A DNA stretch of 64,000 nt from Tupaia tana (lineage: Eukaryota; Chordata; Mammalia; Scandentia; Tupaiidae). Position 1 is the stretch's first letter; the number at the start of each line of letters is the position of its first letter. The notes below the pieces were generated by a model that did no database searches, was not told where the DNA came from, and saw nothing but the letters and a program-made list of their open reading frames with translations. The translations under genes were made by a program, and so were the position numbers. The stretch is from NCBI GenBank assembly GCA_026018925.1, contig JAKSZU010000002.1, forward strand, positions 89,927,475 to 89,991,474. The letters run 5' to 3'. This document shows, piece by piece, positions 11,060-23,727 of this stretch.

Positions 11060-11267
11060 TCACGCACGCACATGGGAGTGAGAGACAATGAGGAGCATTG
11101 TCCACAGGGTCTAGTCATGCTGTGATCACCCTCCTCCAGGACTCGAGCCTACTCAACACACATGTATGTTTGAGGCTGACTGTGCCAGGGATTTGAACTA
11201 CTATTGTTATGGAGGATTCCGCTTCCCTTGAGTATCACATTACCACTATTCTACAGAACCAGTCCTC
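11060..11267 (-). mobile_element. Old SINE, type C/D-like, minus strand
   Basis: The plus strand shows ACAGGGTCTAGTCATGCTGTG, CCTCCTCCAGGACTCGAGCC and an end of ACAGAACCAGTCC. This order matches reversed type C/D elements such as the copy at 30755. It is strongly diverged. Confidence 0.55.
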
Positions 11268-12242
11268 CGAAATGGATTTAAACCATTGTTTATGTCGGTA
11301 GGAGAGTACGGAACTCATATTTCTTGAGTTGAATTAAATTAAATTTCATCAGGCCTGGAAATATGGATTCTTTTCCCCAAATACCAAAGGAATGCTCTGT
11401 CTGACTCATCTGGAAGTCTGGTAACCCAAAACAAACCATGACCCTGCCCTTGCAAAACAACAGGGTCTGGCCACACCTGGGAGATTTTGTGCTGTTTGGT
11501 TACTAGACCTTAAATTCAAAGGAAGATGAAAACCTTAAAGCTCTGGGAAGCTGAAGAAAGAAAGATACCATACATGTAGCCAGAATGCTCAAGGGAATAG
11601 GGGCCAGCCAGGCATGCCAGAGGAGAACAGATTGAACCATTAGAGCTTTAGCTTTTCTATATGAAGATTGAAGGAACTATGATCAAAGCCTAAAACCCGT
11701 GGGGAATATAAATATAATGAACACGAATTTACTCATCTAGTCCTGGAATGTTATTACGTGAGAATCAACTATCCTCAGCTTTAGACAGGTGAGTTTAGGC
11801 CATAAGAAGTTGTTTGTATGGGGTTAATTAGTCCCAGAATTCAAATAAATAGGATATGCAAAATTCAAACCTAGAGGAATAAATGCAGTAGGTTAAGTGA
11901 GCCCCTGCCTCCCACAGGTTTTTGTGTGTGACCTGGGACAGGAAGTCCCCTCTACTCTACCCCTGCCCCACTTCAAATTCTGCCCTCTGAATGGAGTGTT
12001 ATTTTAAAACTAAGAGCAGTGATCTCCTAATTCACAACTGGCTTAATAAACGGCATAGCTTGAGTTTCTGTTCTGATCCCTCAATGAAGGGGAGAGGTAA
12101 ATTTTTCTCATCATTTTTTTCCTGAAAATTTTGCTTACTTTGCTAAAATCTAGTAGATGACAATTTGGCACCAACATCTGAGTGTGGACTTACACACACA
12201 CTTGCACATATAGGTGTATGTAACATTTGCATGTACATACAA
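11268..12242. other. Unique non-coding sequence
   Basis: No gene or named repeat was recognised. Confidence 0.4.
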
Positions 12243-12320
12243 TGGGTTGTCGGAAAAAGTCATGACTTATTTTTCCATGTGTTTCTGTGCAAAAGTGTGT
12301 CATGACTTTTCCAGGACCCA
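12243..12320. mobile_element. Mariner-type miniature element (about 78 bp)
   Basis: The two ends are inverted copies: GGGTTGTCGGAAAAAGTCATGAC on the left, and GGGTCCTGGAAAAGTCATGAC when the right end is reversed. The length and palindromic layout resemble the 80-bp human MADE1 element, but the terminal sequence differs. TA-like bases lie near the right flank (GTAGA), and the left flank is less clear. It carries no coding capacity. Confidence 0.7.
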
Positions 12321-12429
12321 GTAGATCAGAGGGCAACACTTGCTAGTGGTCCTCCAGGAGTCCTGTGATTTCTAGATGCTCTCCAGGTGGATAGGATAGA
12401 AATGGGACACTTCAGATAAAGGTAACAGA

Positions 12430-12850
12430 GTGAATTAATATTCCAAGGTGTGAAAGTACCTGGAATATTCTAAGTGAAACATAACAAGGTTGATGATTTA
12501 ATAGATGCCAGATCATGGGGGGGAGGCTTAGACCCTCTGTTTATGAATCTGTTTATTATTTCATAGGTAATGGGACACCACTGAAGAGTTGAAGCATGAG
12601 AGAGCCATGATGAAATTTGTATTTGAGGAGACTCAGTCTGGAAGCTGGGTGGAGAATAAATTGGTTGCCAGAGTGAGGCTAACGAGATCTGTTGGTTTAG
12701 AAGTGATTTGTTAATAACAGGAAGAAAAGATTGAGGGTCTGAATTTACAACAGTAGCAATGGGAATAGAGAGAAAGGATAAGAGAGGTTTTAGACGATCT
12801 TTACATTCCAATCCCTCCCAATAAGCTCTTTCTATGAACACTTTTTTCTC
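12430..12850 (-). repeat. L2 fragment, minus strand
   Basis: It shows the reversed L2 order: AATGGGACACCACTGAAGAG, AGCATGAGAGAGCCATGATG, CTCAGTCTGGAAGCTGGGTG, GGAGAATAAATTGG and later ACAGTAGCAATGG. The short minus-strand frame at 12470-12841 lies within this old repeat. Confidence 0.6.
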
Positions 12851-14985
12851 ATTAGGTAGAGGATGGCGTTACGGAAGACAGACAGATGAGTGACTGTGGT
12901 GTATTTGTTTACCACCTGCTTTCATTAGCTCACATCTTACCACTTGTTACATTTCATTTGTCTTCTAGATAAGGGAAGAGAAAGAAAGGGAAAAATCACT
13001 CCATTCCTTAAACGAAAAATAACTAATAGCTTATGAATGAGCTAGGTTTATTATTTCTTCACTAAGCCAGAATTTTCTGTAATGAGTTTTGTCAGGAAGA
13101 TCTAATTAAACCATAATAGCAGTCACTGAGAATAGTAGCAGGAAACATGTTAAATAGGTTCTTGCTAGGCAGTTTTTCCCTCTATTTTACCCTTTTCTAG
13201 CCTTTATGATGCACCTTTCTCAAAAGACTATCTAGTCTATGTGCCAGAGAGTTATTTAAGAACAACATTATGTAGATCTTACAAAGTCAGAAGCTTTCCC
13301 CGCTGGTACATGTAAGAGGAATAGAGGTTACCATAGAAATGCAGAAATTTTCCTCCCTTGAACTAATGTGAAGATTAAGTTAGAAATATCAAGATCTGAC
13401 TGATATATCTACTCTTTAAACAACTGCAAATCACAAAAAGAAGTCAAAGTTGAATGCAAGCTGTTTTAATCTCAAAACCGAAAGATATTTTTAATGGAGT
13501 AAATATATTGCAACTCCAAATTCAATAAAAAGATAGGACAAACTGTCAAGCTCAAACTTCTACTCCTGTTTGCATGATTACCACACTTATTCCTTTTAAA
13601 GTCTCAGTGGTCAATTCGAGCATTTGTGACTGGTGAGGAGCAGAAAAGAAACTTTTCCACCTCAAACCCGCTCAGGTTATTAGCATTCCCTCTGTTCCCG
13701 CTTTCTTCTTTTTTCACCCAACATAACATCTCATGGTTTAAGATGAAAAGACTTATTGGATTCTCTGTTGTCAATTGGACAAGTCCTCTCTGGGGTCCTT
13801 TCTGTCAAGATCCTCAGATTCCATTTGAATTTAAAACAGACCTGTAGGCTTGGGAAATATGGCAGGCCTGTGTTCAGGGAAACAGAAAGAGCTATTTTTA
13901 AAATATCTTACAAGATCTTCATTCCTAAGGCTGCATAAGGGAAAACTGGTGGATATTTCAGAATGTTTGTTAATAGCGAACTACATCCAGGCAATTCAGA
14001 AATATTGACTGTGCACATCACATTTTTCAGCTGAGGGGTTTTTGTTTGTTTGTTTGTTTGTTTTAATTTAATCGAACAACACATTTAAGGAATTATGTAG
14101 CCAAATGACATTTGGGTTGTTGGAGTAAGACTTCTTTTCTTTTTTTTTGATAGGACATCTGGCTACTTCTTCCTTTATTTCAAAGAACTGTAATATTTAT
14201 TCTCTCTTTTTAAAAATAAAATGTAGAAGAAATTATTTTATGTCACATTTTTAAAGAAGTGATAGTCTAGATTGTTGTTGTTAATTTTTTTGGTGGAATT
14301 TCCCTCGTCAAATTAGTGCCTTAATACTAAAACATTTTAAGTCAGATTGTGTGGTCTGGTGGAAAAAGGTAGGAAGAGAACAAGTAATTGCATCATGGAA
14401 AGAAGAAAAACATAATGCATGGATAAAAGCTATAATTTCTCCTGAGTGCCTGAAGGACACTTAAAAACATTTTAGGTATAAAAGTAAATTTAATTTTATT
14501 ATTATACTTTTCTCCCTTTCTTAAGAGTATGTTTTTCTTTTTTTTTTTCTTTCTGTAAATTTAATGCTTACCAAGTGATCTTTTAAAATATTAAGGACAG
14601 GACTGAGTATTCATATTTAATTTTACATGTATAAATATTATCTAAACGGATCTGTCCCCTTTTATTGACAGAGCCATAAAATAAGAAAAAAAAAAAGATG
14701 TGAGTATTCTTGTCTTTTTATGTGTACTTAACTCCAATTGATTTTACTGACAAGAGTGCATTTAGGAGAATTCCCCCAATATTCTGCAACATAAAACTGT
14801 CCCAGCAGTCAGCCTAATTCGTGATCCCCCACCCATCTATCATCTTTATTCCTCTTGGTCTCCCATCAACTGTGCATCCGCTCTGCTTAGTCACGCCTCA
14901 TCCCAGACCCGGATCACTCGGCTCCCTCTGCTCCCTCTGATTACTTTTGTCTTTAGTCTACTGCGTAATTAATGCCTTTCCCTGC
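12851..14985. other. Unique AT-rich sequence
   Basis: It contains a (TTTG)n run at about 14042-14062 and several T-runs. No gene was recognised. The frames at 13626-13938 lack any recognisable similarity. Confidence 0.4.
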
Positions 14986-15105
14986 CTAATTAGTTTATCA
15001 CATCAGTAGCTGCTTTCTCCTCCTGGACTGGAAGTTCCTGTGGCCAGGAATACTGTCCCTGGTAACTTCTGTTGTCACATATACACTAAGCACTGAAAGT
15101 AAACA
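14986..15105 (+). repeat. L2 3'-end fragment
   Basis: TCTCCTCCTGGACTGGAAGT and CCAGGAATACTGTCC match the L2 stretch that precedes the GCACTCAATAAATG end. It is diverged. The upstream 14820-14985 portion may belong to the same element. Confidence 0.5.
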
Positions 15106-15235
15106 AAGGCTCCCAAATCCTAGCTTGTAAATGAATCCCTTCACCCAAAATGATAAAGTCATGAGGCTCAATTTATTTGAGTATAACTTTATTCTCAGAT
15201 AATGTTCTCTTGCATTTTTAGTGTTAGAATGTCCT

Positions 15236-15498
15236 TTTAAAAAAGGAAGTTGCTAGAGGGTACATGAACTCACTGGAGAGAGAGAGAGAGAGAAAAAGCA
15301 CCCTCTTCTCTCCCCCAACCAAAGGGACATGGTCATGCCACAATCCCTTCTCCATCTCTTCCTCCTTTCCTTTTGGCATTTTGGGCATGCTCATGCACTC
15401 AGTGTGTTTTTCAAGCTGCTGGGTCCAGTATTCAAACCACAAGGAGCTGGTCATGTGGAATCTGGCCATCTTAACCATGATGCCACAGGCTGGCCCTA
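15236..15498 (-). mobile_element. SINE, type C, minus strand
   Basis: On the plus strand it starts with a (GA)n tract and runs through the reversed body (CATGCCACAATCCCTTCTCC) to GCCACAGGCTGGCCC. Flanks TTAGAATGTCCTTTTAA (15224) and CTAGAATATGTTTTTTAA (15498) form an imperfect target-site duplication. Confidence 0.75.
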
Positions 15499-15526
15499 GA
15501 ATATGTTTTTTAAAAGTAAGGTACCT

Positions 15527-15735
15527 AGGGCTGGGCAGTGGCACAATGGTAAAATGCCACACTCCGTAAAACTGGCCCAAAAGGGAAGGTTCTGAAAAAA
15601 GGCTTCCTTGAGTATGCTCTGCCTATGTGTGCTGGTGACTGTGGCTGGCTGCTATTAGGGTGCATCATGGCATTGCCTGTTGGGGTGCATTCTCTCTCTC
15701 TCACATAGAAGAAATAATTAAATTTACACACACAC
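15527..15735 (+). mobile_element. SINE, type D-like
   Basis: The head reads GGGCTGGGCAGTGGCACAATGG. The body is of D layout, with a CT tract, ATAGAAGAAATAATTAAATT and a short (CA)n. Confidence 0.65.
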
Positions 15736-18155
15736 ACATCAAAAATAAAGTAATAGTGATTTCAAATAGCAGGATACTTGTTTTTTATTTTCTTTAAAAA
15801 TAGCAATTTAATGCCAGTCCCTCAAATCCTTTGAAACTGAACTTCCAGTGCCAGGGAATCACTGGATGACAATCACCCCCAGCAGGCCTTGACGATTTTC
15901 TCCTCTTGACACCTTCAGTAACTTTGTACAACTCATCAACCACTCAGCAAGGTCACGTTCCTCTTTGTCCTTGTGCATGTTGTGCTATGTGTACATGCTA
16001 TGTGTACAGATAACTTGGAGGATCCCCATTTTAAACCTACCTCTTCCTCTTAGTGACATCTAATTATAGTTACAATGATGGCAGCAAATTTCAAAAATAT
16101 GCTTATTGAATAACTGACTATTCAGAATTATTCCAAATTCAGAGAGTTAAAAGAAATCATGGATTCTGGTAGATTCATTTTTATTAAGTGAATCAAGGTT
16201 TCATGTTTCAGACAGTAACAATAGCCACGACCGTGCTGAACTTCCTAAATAATACATCAGTGTGATTTATAAAAAGGTATCGAAAGCTATGTTGATTCTA
16301 CAAGTCCTTTGTAGTATTCTGCTAAGTGCCTCAAGAAAGAAAGTGTAATAGTTTAGCCTAACGGCATCAGGTCTTAGTAAATCTTATGACTGCAAACCTT
16401 GTTCTTCCAGTGCAAGTTTCTTCCTTTCCTTTTTTTTCCTCCCCCATAGGCATTTAAAATACTACCTTTGTCATGTGTATTTAATCTAGGTTTAACATAA
16501 TTTTGTAAATCAAGAAATGCTTTTGTATTTTCTTCGAGTTGTGACTAGCTATCAGTTCCATTCTTACAAATGTTCCTGGTCCATAGGACTTATTTTCTGC
16601 TGAGCACTGTGAAATTTAATTCAGAAGTAGTGCTTTATTGATGCTTCGTTTTGGTGACCTTTCCAGTCCTGTGTTGGTGACATATTGGTCCTCTGTCTCC
16701 AGTGCTTTGAGACTCTAATAGATAGGATGGAATGGGTCAGATAATGAAAGTCCCTGGTACATTAACTTTCAATTTCATGAATGTCTGAATATTGCAGAGA
16801 AGATGAATAGCAAGACTTCCTTTGCTTTTACATTTTAACATTTATAAGCTAGTTAAATTTCCCTTGTATTATCAGCAGCAGAGTTCTAGTCTACAATATT
16901 AATACATGCATTTATATTTTTGAGCAGGACTGTAAGAGTTTAAAATAATTTATAAACCACAGAGCAGACAATTTATAAATGCATGCTTCTAAAATAGATG
17001 AATAAATAGGGGTTTTGTTTCATATGAGGTATAGTATGTGAAGTATACATCCAGAAGGCTACTTGATTGCTCTTTGTTTTACTGATATCAGAAGGGAGTT
17101 GGGGTGTGTAGTCAGTCATATGACTGATCTGTTTTTAGGTAGTTACCATCATCCCCAAAAGCAGTGTTATTGTTTTGAAGATGCATTCATCTTCTCTGAA
17201 GCTCTTACAGCAAGTGCAGTCATTTGAAAGAATCTGTTGAAATAGACTAATCTTTGGGACGAGGCTCAAAATCACCAGAGTGGTAAGAAATGTAGAAGGA
17301 GCCTGAGTGATTAGGCGAGGACAAGGATGAGAAGGCGCACAGCTGCTAAATTGTTGGGGTTCGGACACTGATATGTGAACTCATTTGTACTCCCTTGGGC
17401 TATTTTATAGGCATTGCATCATCTGCTTCTGCCTTAGTCCATTCTCCCCACTGTATTTATAGTATCCATTTTTATGAAATATGGCCAGAATTAGACAATA
17501 CGGGTTGGCCTTTTGGATTGCGCCTGATATTCCAGCTGTATTTAGAGACTTGAGCTATCCCACCATGCTAGGAAAGCAGATACTGAGATCTGAGTTTATG
17601 CCCAAAATTGGAAATGTAGTCCTTGATTTGTTTCAGTTGGAAACTCTGACATAGGAACTCCACTAACCTGGACTCCTTAAATATGTAATCTGTGCTCGTG
17701 TAGTTTGAAACAGAAATGGAAAATGAGTCTGTATTGAGATAGGGCACAGGTGAGAGTGTGGATCGACTGTTGTGTTTGGACCAACTTCATTATGTGGTTT
17801 CTTTGAGAGCTGTCAAGCTCTGGCTCCAGCTCCAGGCTGTCCCATAGTGACATCCATCTTCTCAAAGGGGCATCGGTTTTCTCAGTAGCTATTTCACACA
17901 AACAACTCCTCTCACCTCAACCCTATTCTCACATGTGGCTTCTAATAATGATAATCCTTCTATGCCTCCACTTTATTTAGACCCTCCGAGAGACGTATTA
18001 CCCACTAGAGAGGGTGCCATTGGCAGAGGTTTGGCAGCTGGGCTTTACATTCTCCTACCAAGCCATTCCTGGGCCTGTTACCCTGAGGTCTAATTCTCGG
18101 ATATCAGTTTCACTCTGCTCTGCTCCATATCACGGGCAGCTGACCCAACAGGCTT
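15736..18155. other. Unique non-coding sequence, SINE-free
   Basis: About 2.4 kb without a recognisable repeat. No exon-like frame with similarity was found. Confidence 0.4.
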
Positions 18156-18159
18156 CATG

Positions 18160-18440
18160 TCACTTGGATTCTGCCAGGCTGGGCCAATGAATGGGGGCTC
18201 TGGAGGGAGACTGGGGAGGATGAGAAGGAAGCTGAACAGTTCTCTCTCCCCGGGCCTTGGGCAGCATCTCCAGAAGGATCTCCTCCATGGCTCCAGCTCC
18301 TCCTAGATAGATCTGCTAAGGTTCCAGAATTTTCTAGGTAACCCAGACCTCCAGTCACTGTTATTCTACACTCATCCTCTGTCCGTTTTAAGGGTAACAG
18401 TACCTTTCTGGTATGCTTATTGCAGGTCGTGTTCCTGTTC
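18160..18440. repeat. Probable old interspersed repeat, family not named
   Basis: The order GGATTCTGCCAGGCTGGGCC, CCATGGCTCCAGCTCCTCC, GTAACCCAGACCTCCAG recalls a common old mammalian repeat seen in many genomes. I cannot name its family with confidence. Confidence 0.35.
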
Positions 18441-18522
18441 ATGTTTAACTTCACAGCATGTTCATTACATGTGTAAACGAGTCTTTGCATATTTACTTCT
18501 TTAAATGTAAAGATGGCTTCTA

Positions 18523-18571
18523 TTGGGTTATCGGAAAAGTCAAAACACGTAGAAATTTATGCTGAAGACCC
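18523..18571. mobile_element. Possible truncated mariner-type miniature element
   Basis: TTGGGTTATCGGAAAAGTCA closely matches the left end of the element at 12243. The nearby GACCCAGTA could be the remnant of the other end. The interior is mostly gone. Confidence 0.4.
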
Positions 18572-19613
18572 AGTATTTTTATGGTTGGACTGCAGTATAC
18601 CTACTCACTGCAATTACTTCATATCCAACACCATCTCCCCCCTTGCCAACACACACTATTCTCAAGGCAACCTAAATTCAACATTTCACATCATGCTAAT
18701 CCCTTCAGTCATATCAGACTGACTATCTCACTTTTTAATGAATGTATGCCCAGTTTTTAACTGGCTAATATGCAGATTCAGAAAGAATATCATACCAAAT
18801 TATTTCCCAGTGCACATATCCAGAAATTATCTGTCCACTTATGGACTTTAGAGTTCTTTGTACTTAAGTATGTACTAATTTTGCTTTAAAAAACATTATT
18901 TTAAACCACATCTCAAATTTATTAAATTATAAGCTTATAAAATCATAGTTTGTTAAATCATAAGCCCTTAAAACTCAGTTACTGTATCTTTTCTGTCTAT
19001 ATTCCTTGTGGCCCTCACAGAAGACTATATATATTAGGTGCTCACAAACATTTGTTAAATGTGAGAATGAAAGATGCTTTCAAACACAAAATGAAGTTCA
19101 CATAAAAATGCTGTTTTTTTAATGATATTGCTTATTGATAGTAGCTGAGAAGAATCTCAAAAATAAAAAGGGGATTTATTTCTCTAAAAAAAATATAAAT
19201 AATTTGATTACACAAATGAAAAGCATATACTATAAACAGTATCCTGGGAGACACGTTGAAAGTTTTCATATGTGCCTCCTAGAGATAGACTCACATTACA
19301 GTTACCAAGAATATTTGTTCAATATTTTCTTGTATCTGGTGGTTGCTTTGCTTACTATGCTATAAGAGGATACTGTTGGTTGGTGATGTCTAACAGTTTC
19401 CATTTTCCTCTATTCTTTCCTATTTACCTTTACCTCAAAGTACATGTCTTCTAGGATAAGATGGCACTTTCTTCAGATCAAGAGAGGGCACATATTAGCC
19501 TAAACCAATCAGTACAGCTCCATTCTCCTTGCTGTGGTGATTGGTTCAGATAACCCAGACATATGCGTCATCTCATGACACTCCTCTTGCCAATCTGGCC
19601 AAAAATTCGTTTT
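18572..19613. other. Unique AT-rich sequence
   Basis: An L2/MIR-like tail (TAGGTGCTCACAAACATTTG) lies near 19035. Nothing else was recognised. Confidence 0.4.
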
Positions 19614-19626
19614 AAAAAGAGGATAT

Positions 19627-19894
19627 GGGGGCCAACAGATGGTGTAATGGTTACATTGCTGGACTCGCACATAGCCGACTACTGTTCGAGTCCCAGACAT
19701 GGTGGCTTGAAAATCACACCGGGCATATATGTAGTGTGTCTCCAAGATCCTGAGAGGAGAACTGAGAAGAAGGGATTGAGACGTGGCCATCCCCTTTGGG
19801 GATTTCTCCCTTTCCCTCTCATTGTGTCCGTCTTTCTCTGACTCTCTTCAGCAAGCACACATGCATTAAGGCAAAATCCTTTTTAAAAAAAAAA
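19627..19894 (+). mobile_element. SINE, type A, with clear target-site duplication
   Basis: The copy is full length, from GGGGGCCAACAGATGGTG to a 15-base A-tail. A perfect duplication, AAAAAGAGGATATG, flanks it (19614-19627 and 19895-19908). Box B reads GTTCGAGTCCC. Confidence 0.9.
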
Positions 19895-19908
19895 AAAAAG
19901 AGGATATG

Positions 19909-20679
19909 ACCATAGTTTAGGTCAGTGTGACATAAGAGGAGAAAATGAGAGGCTTGAAGCTTCTGGAGAAAAAAATGTTTTTCCCCCTTCTGAACTGTGT
20001 GACATGTGGATGTGAAACTTAGAACTGCTGAGCCCGTCACTGATTCTGTGGTGGAAACTAGCTGTGGAATGAAGCTGACTCTGTGGCCGTCACAACGGAG
20101 AGATGGAAATGAACTGAATTTTTGGTAACCTCTGAGTAGAGTTTACTTTTAAATACATTTTAAGCCAGTTCTCCCACTCAGAGAACTAAAATGCTCTACT
20201 CAAGTACTGAGTCAATGAAGTCTCTAAACATAGAAATAAAAATTAAACCAGTAGCAGATTCTCCCATACCTGCTCTGAGATTTAGCCTTCCTTCTTTCTT
20301 CCTTCCTTTTTTCCAGTCAACACTCTCAAGCTGCTCACAGTAGGATGGTACCCTCTCAGTAAGGTTACTTAATAATCAAAATGTATGTCATGTTCCAAGA
20401 TCATGTCTATGCAGTGTTTGCTTTACTCACAGATCAAAAAAGAATAGGATCCTCAAGTACAGAGAAACTTGGAGGGGAAATCTGAGTGACTGAAAGTTCC
20501 GCACCTATACAATTTTACAAGTGTTGTAAAGAATGCCTGAAAACTATGGAAATGTTGAAAAAGACATATCAGTTGGCCATTGAAAAGTTCTGGCAAATAC
20601 CAGGAAACAGAAATGTGGAATGAATGGTTAAACATTGGGTAAGAACCTGGAGGTAGAACATACCGAGCTCATGACTCAA
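19909..20679. other. Unique non-coding sequence
   Basis: No gene or repeat was recognised beyond short pyrimidine runs near 20290. Confidence 0.4.
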
Positions 20680-20890
20680 CCTCCTAGACCTTGGAATCAG
20701 ATAAGCTTCCGTTTTAGTTCCTGGCCCTTCCTCTGGATTGTGCTTTCCCATCTGTAAAGGGGTGTAATAATGCCTGTCTTGTGGTGTTGTAAGAATTTAA
20801 TGAGAATTATGCATGTAACTGTTGATTTGATGAAGACATAGATGTCACTAAAAATATCCTGTTCCTCCCATTATTATTATTGTCTATAGT
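20680..20890 (+). repeat. MIR element
   Basis: The order CTTGGAATCAGATAAGC, TTCCCATCTGTAAAGGGG, TAATAATGCCTGTCTTGTGG, GTAAGAATTTAATGAGAATT is typical of MIR. Confidence 0.75.
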
Positions 20891-21661
20891 ATTATTATTA
20901 AGCCATTACTGTCAGCTCTCAATCTTTTTTCCTTCGATGCTGTTTTCCTGAGTCATTTCAGTCAACCTGAATCTACAGAAGAGAGATCTCTCCAACCATA
21001 CATTTATGCTAATATCTCCTAGTTGACATATCTGAGAAATAGAAGACCAGTACATGAGATTTATCTAGGGTCAGGATAGAAGAGTAAAACCTTATTAAAC
21101 TAGGACTTGTCAGCCATATTCAATTGGTGTGGGTAAGGAGAGTGAGTGTGTAGCAGCCTTTCACCTATCAGCAGAAGTGGTGTCACACTAGTGCACAACA
21201 TAGCTGATAACGTGATGACTATGGAAAGACACACAAGAAGTCAAGTCAATGGCTGTGCATTTCAGGGTCAAAGGCAAGACCACCCTGGGCACTGGAATTT
21301 TTTTTTTTTTTTATTCAGGTAGGGGAAAAAAGAAAGTGAATTTAAATAGTAGCTCCAATGTTAAAGCCTATAAGATACCATCTGCAATTCTCCTGACCTT
21401 AGTGGCTTCTTCAGCCTGTGAACTCTTGCCCACCCTGCCCATAATTTGCAATACCATTGATCTGCTCTGTTGTATGTGAATGCTCACTGTGTCGCTCACT
21501 ACACTCCCTCCCAGACTGAACTTCTTGATTAAAAAACAGACAAACAAACAAAAAACTTAGGCTTTTTTTCGTTGTCTTGAAAATCTTGCTTAGTATTTAG
21601 ATAAAGGAATATATGTGTGTCAAGGAATTTCAGTTGGGCAGAGACCTATTCTGACCAGATC
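20891..21661. other. Unique non-coding sequence
   Basis: Nothing was recognised apart from a 14-base T-run near 21299-21312. Confidence 0.4.
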
Positions 21662-21678
21662 AGAATTTTACTTTTTTT

Positions 21679-21950
21679 GGGACCAGCAGTTGGTATAATG
21701 GTTATGTTGCTGGACTCACATGTAGTCAGCCATGGTTCAAGTCTCAGACCTGGTGGCTTAAACTCACGCCAGGCACATGTGCCTGTGTGCCCATGATCCC
21801 AAGAGGAGAATGGAGGAGAAGGGATTGCAGCATGGCCATCCCCCCTGGGGGGTGATTTCTCACTTTCTGTCTCTCTCTCTCTGTCTTTGTGGCGAGTGTA
21901 CTCACCCTATCACAAAAAATAAAAAACTTCTCAAAAAAATTTAAAAAAAA
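21679..21950 (+). mobile_element. SINE, type A, with target-site duplication
   Basis: This full-length copy has head GGGACCAGCAGTTGGTATAATGG. A 16-bp duplication, AGAATTTTACTTTTTT, flanks it (21662 and 21951). Confidence 0.9.
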
Positions 21951-21997
21951 AGAATTTTACTTTTTTGTTTGCGTGTCTTTTGTTTTTTTTTTTCCAG

Positions 21998-22218
21998 CTT
22001 ATTTATTTTACTTTTTTCTGCTAGAGAGAGAGTGTGACAGAGAGACAAAAGACAGATACCCCCAACAGGGTCCTTATTCTACAATCCATGCCCTGCCTCA
22101 GCCAGCCTGCTTCATGAGCACATGAATACATGCCCAGCATAGAGAGGCCCTGGGACATGAACTCCAGACCTTCCCATATGGGTCCAGCTGTGCTCCCACC
22201 ACGCCACCATCTGGTCAC
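21998..22218 (-). mobile_element. SINE, type D, minus strand
   Basis: On the plus strand it begins TTATTTATTTTACTTTTTTC, continues CCCCAACAGGGTCC and ends CACCATCTGGTC, the reverse of the type D layout. Confidence 0.75.
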
Positions 22219-22424
22219 CCAACTGAGGGCTTAAGAGGCATAAATGTTCTAAAATAAATCTTTAGCATAACGTTGCTTTTTAAAAGTCTCCAAGTTTGTA
22301 AAATGCTTCTAGAGGAATTGTATATAAATCATTTCAGTGGCTTGTCAGTTCTTAAAAAGTAAAACTTACATGTTACTCTAATGACTTACAAAAAAAGAAG
22401 AAGAAAGATGAAAGTGAAATTTAT

Positions 22425-22625
22425 AAAGTGCCTGTTATGTGTCCAAAGCCACTTGGCAGACATTATCTTATTTGATCCTCCAAATAAGCATGTGAAGGAG
22501 ATGTTATTAAGCCTGTTTTAAAATGAGAAAATTGGAGCTCAGAACTATTCAATAACTTGTCTGAGGAAAGTGGCAGAGCTGACATAGAAAGCCAAGGCCT
22601 TTGATCCAAAGCCCGTGCTTTTTCA
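22425..22625 (+). repeat. MIR element
   Basis: It shows GTGCCTGTTATGTGTCC, TTATCTTATTTGATCCTCC, AATAACTTGTCTGAGG, AGTGGCAGAGCTGAC and CCAAAGCCCGTGCTTTT. This is a near-complete MIR order. Confidence 0.85.
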
Positions 22626-22859
22626 GTGTATTAGTTCTGATGTTTAATTTTTCTAAATACGTGTTCCTTTTCATTACGAGCTCTAGCATTCATCAAAGAA
22701 ATGTCTGTATATGTAAATTCCCTGCACTGATAGACCAAGTGATTATTTATAGCCTGTTGACATTTACTGAGTTTTCCGCTCACATTTACATTAGCCTGAC
22801 ACCCCCTAGAGAAGCCTTGGAAATGTTTTGATGGCATGTCAAAGATTTCAAAATGTATA

Positions 22860-22935
22860 TTCACTGATTCATTCTACAAACATTCATTGCATGTGGACTC
22901 TGTTCAAGGCATTGTGCTAGGGTGAAACCTATACA
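22860..22935 (-). repeat. L2/MIR 3'-end fragment, minus strand
   Basis: CTGATTCATTCTACAAACAT and CAAGGCATTGTGCTAGG are the reversed common L2 end. Confidence 0.6.
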
Positions 22936-23228
22936 ATTTTTTTAGGTGAAGTTGAATATAACATCTATGACAAGGGCAACCATTCTGAAAGAATTATTCT
23001 GGGCAAGCATTCAAAAATGCATGTACATGTACTGTGTGAGATTTATCTGAGAACCAGGTGTATTCCTGACAGCCCAAACATAGACTGTTAGAATTGAGGA
23101 AAAGTGCACTAGATCTAAGCAGAAGAAAGGGAAGAACTCAACAGAAAAGGTAAAAGTCTGAAAAAACATCAGGGGGAAAGAAAAACTCTTTACCTATAGT
23201 AGTGGAAGTGTAAAAGATATGAAGTAGA

Positions 23229-23342
23229 GGGGACCAGCAGGTGGCATGGTGGTTAAGGTGCTAGATACACCAACATGGCCAACCACAGTTCAAGTCCTGG
23301 ACCTGGTGGCTTGATTTCTCACTCCTCCCCCTCTCAGTGTGT

Positions 23343-23380
<38 letters not shown>

Positions 23381-23450
23381 TGGTCAAATTAAAATAAATG
23401 AATGAATAAATAAAATTAAATAAATAATTCAAAAAAAAGAAAGAAAAAAA
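23229..23450 (+). mobile_element. SINE, type B, with (GT)n
   Basis: The head is GGGACCAGCAGGTGGCATGG with box B GTTCAAGTCCTGG. It then has a (GT)n of about 40 bases in place of most of the CT tract, followed by TCAAATTAAAATAAATGAAT. Confidence 0.8.
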
Positions 23451-23496
23451 GATACAAAGCTGAAAACAAGAATTACAGAATTACCCCCTGCCTATT

Positions 23497-23727
23497 CAGC
23501 TCCATGGCATAGTGGTAATACCCTGCTCAAGAGAACTAGATCCCACATGGCAGTGCTGTTCAGATCCTCAGCCCAGTCACCGGAAGCATGCCAGATATGT
23601 GTGTGAGTGTCCAAGATCGGATGGACTGGAGGACTGAGAAAGAGATGGCAGAGTCACAGATCCTGTAGAGGGTGCTTAATTCTCACCTACATCATGACAG
23701 AGCGCATGCATGTGCACTGTTTAAGAA
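23497..23727 (+). mobile_element. SINE, type C, old copy
   Basis: It carries AGCTCCATGGCATAGTGG, ACTAGATCCCACATGGC, GTGTGTGAGTGTCCAAGATC, GTAGAGGGTGCTTAATTCTC and GCGCATGCATGTGCAC. It is diverged and has no clear tail. Confidence 0.6.
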
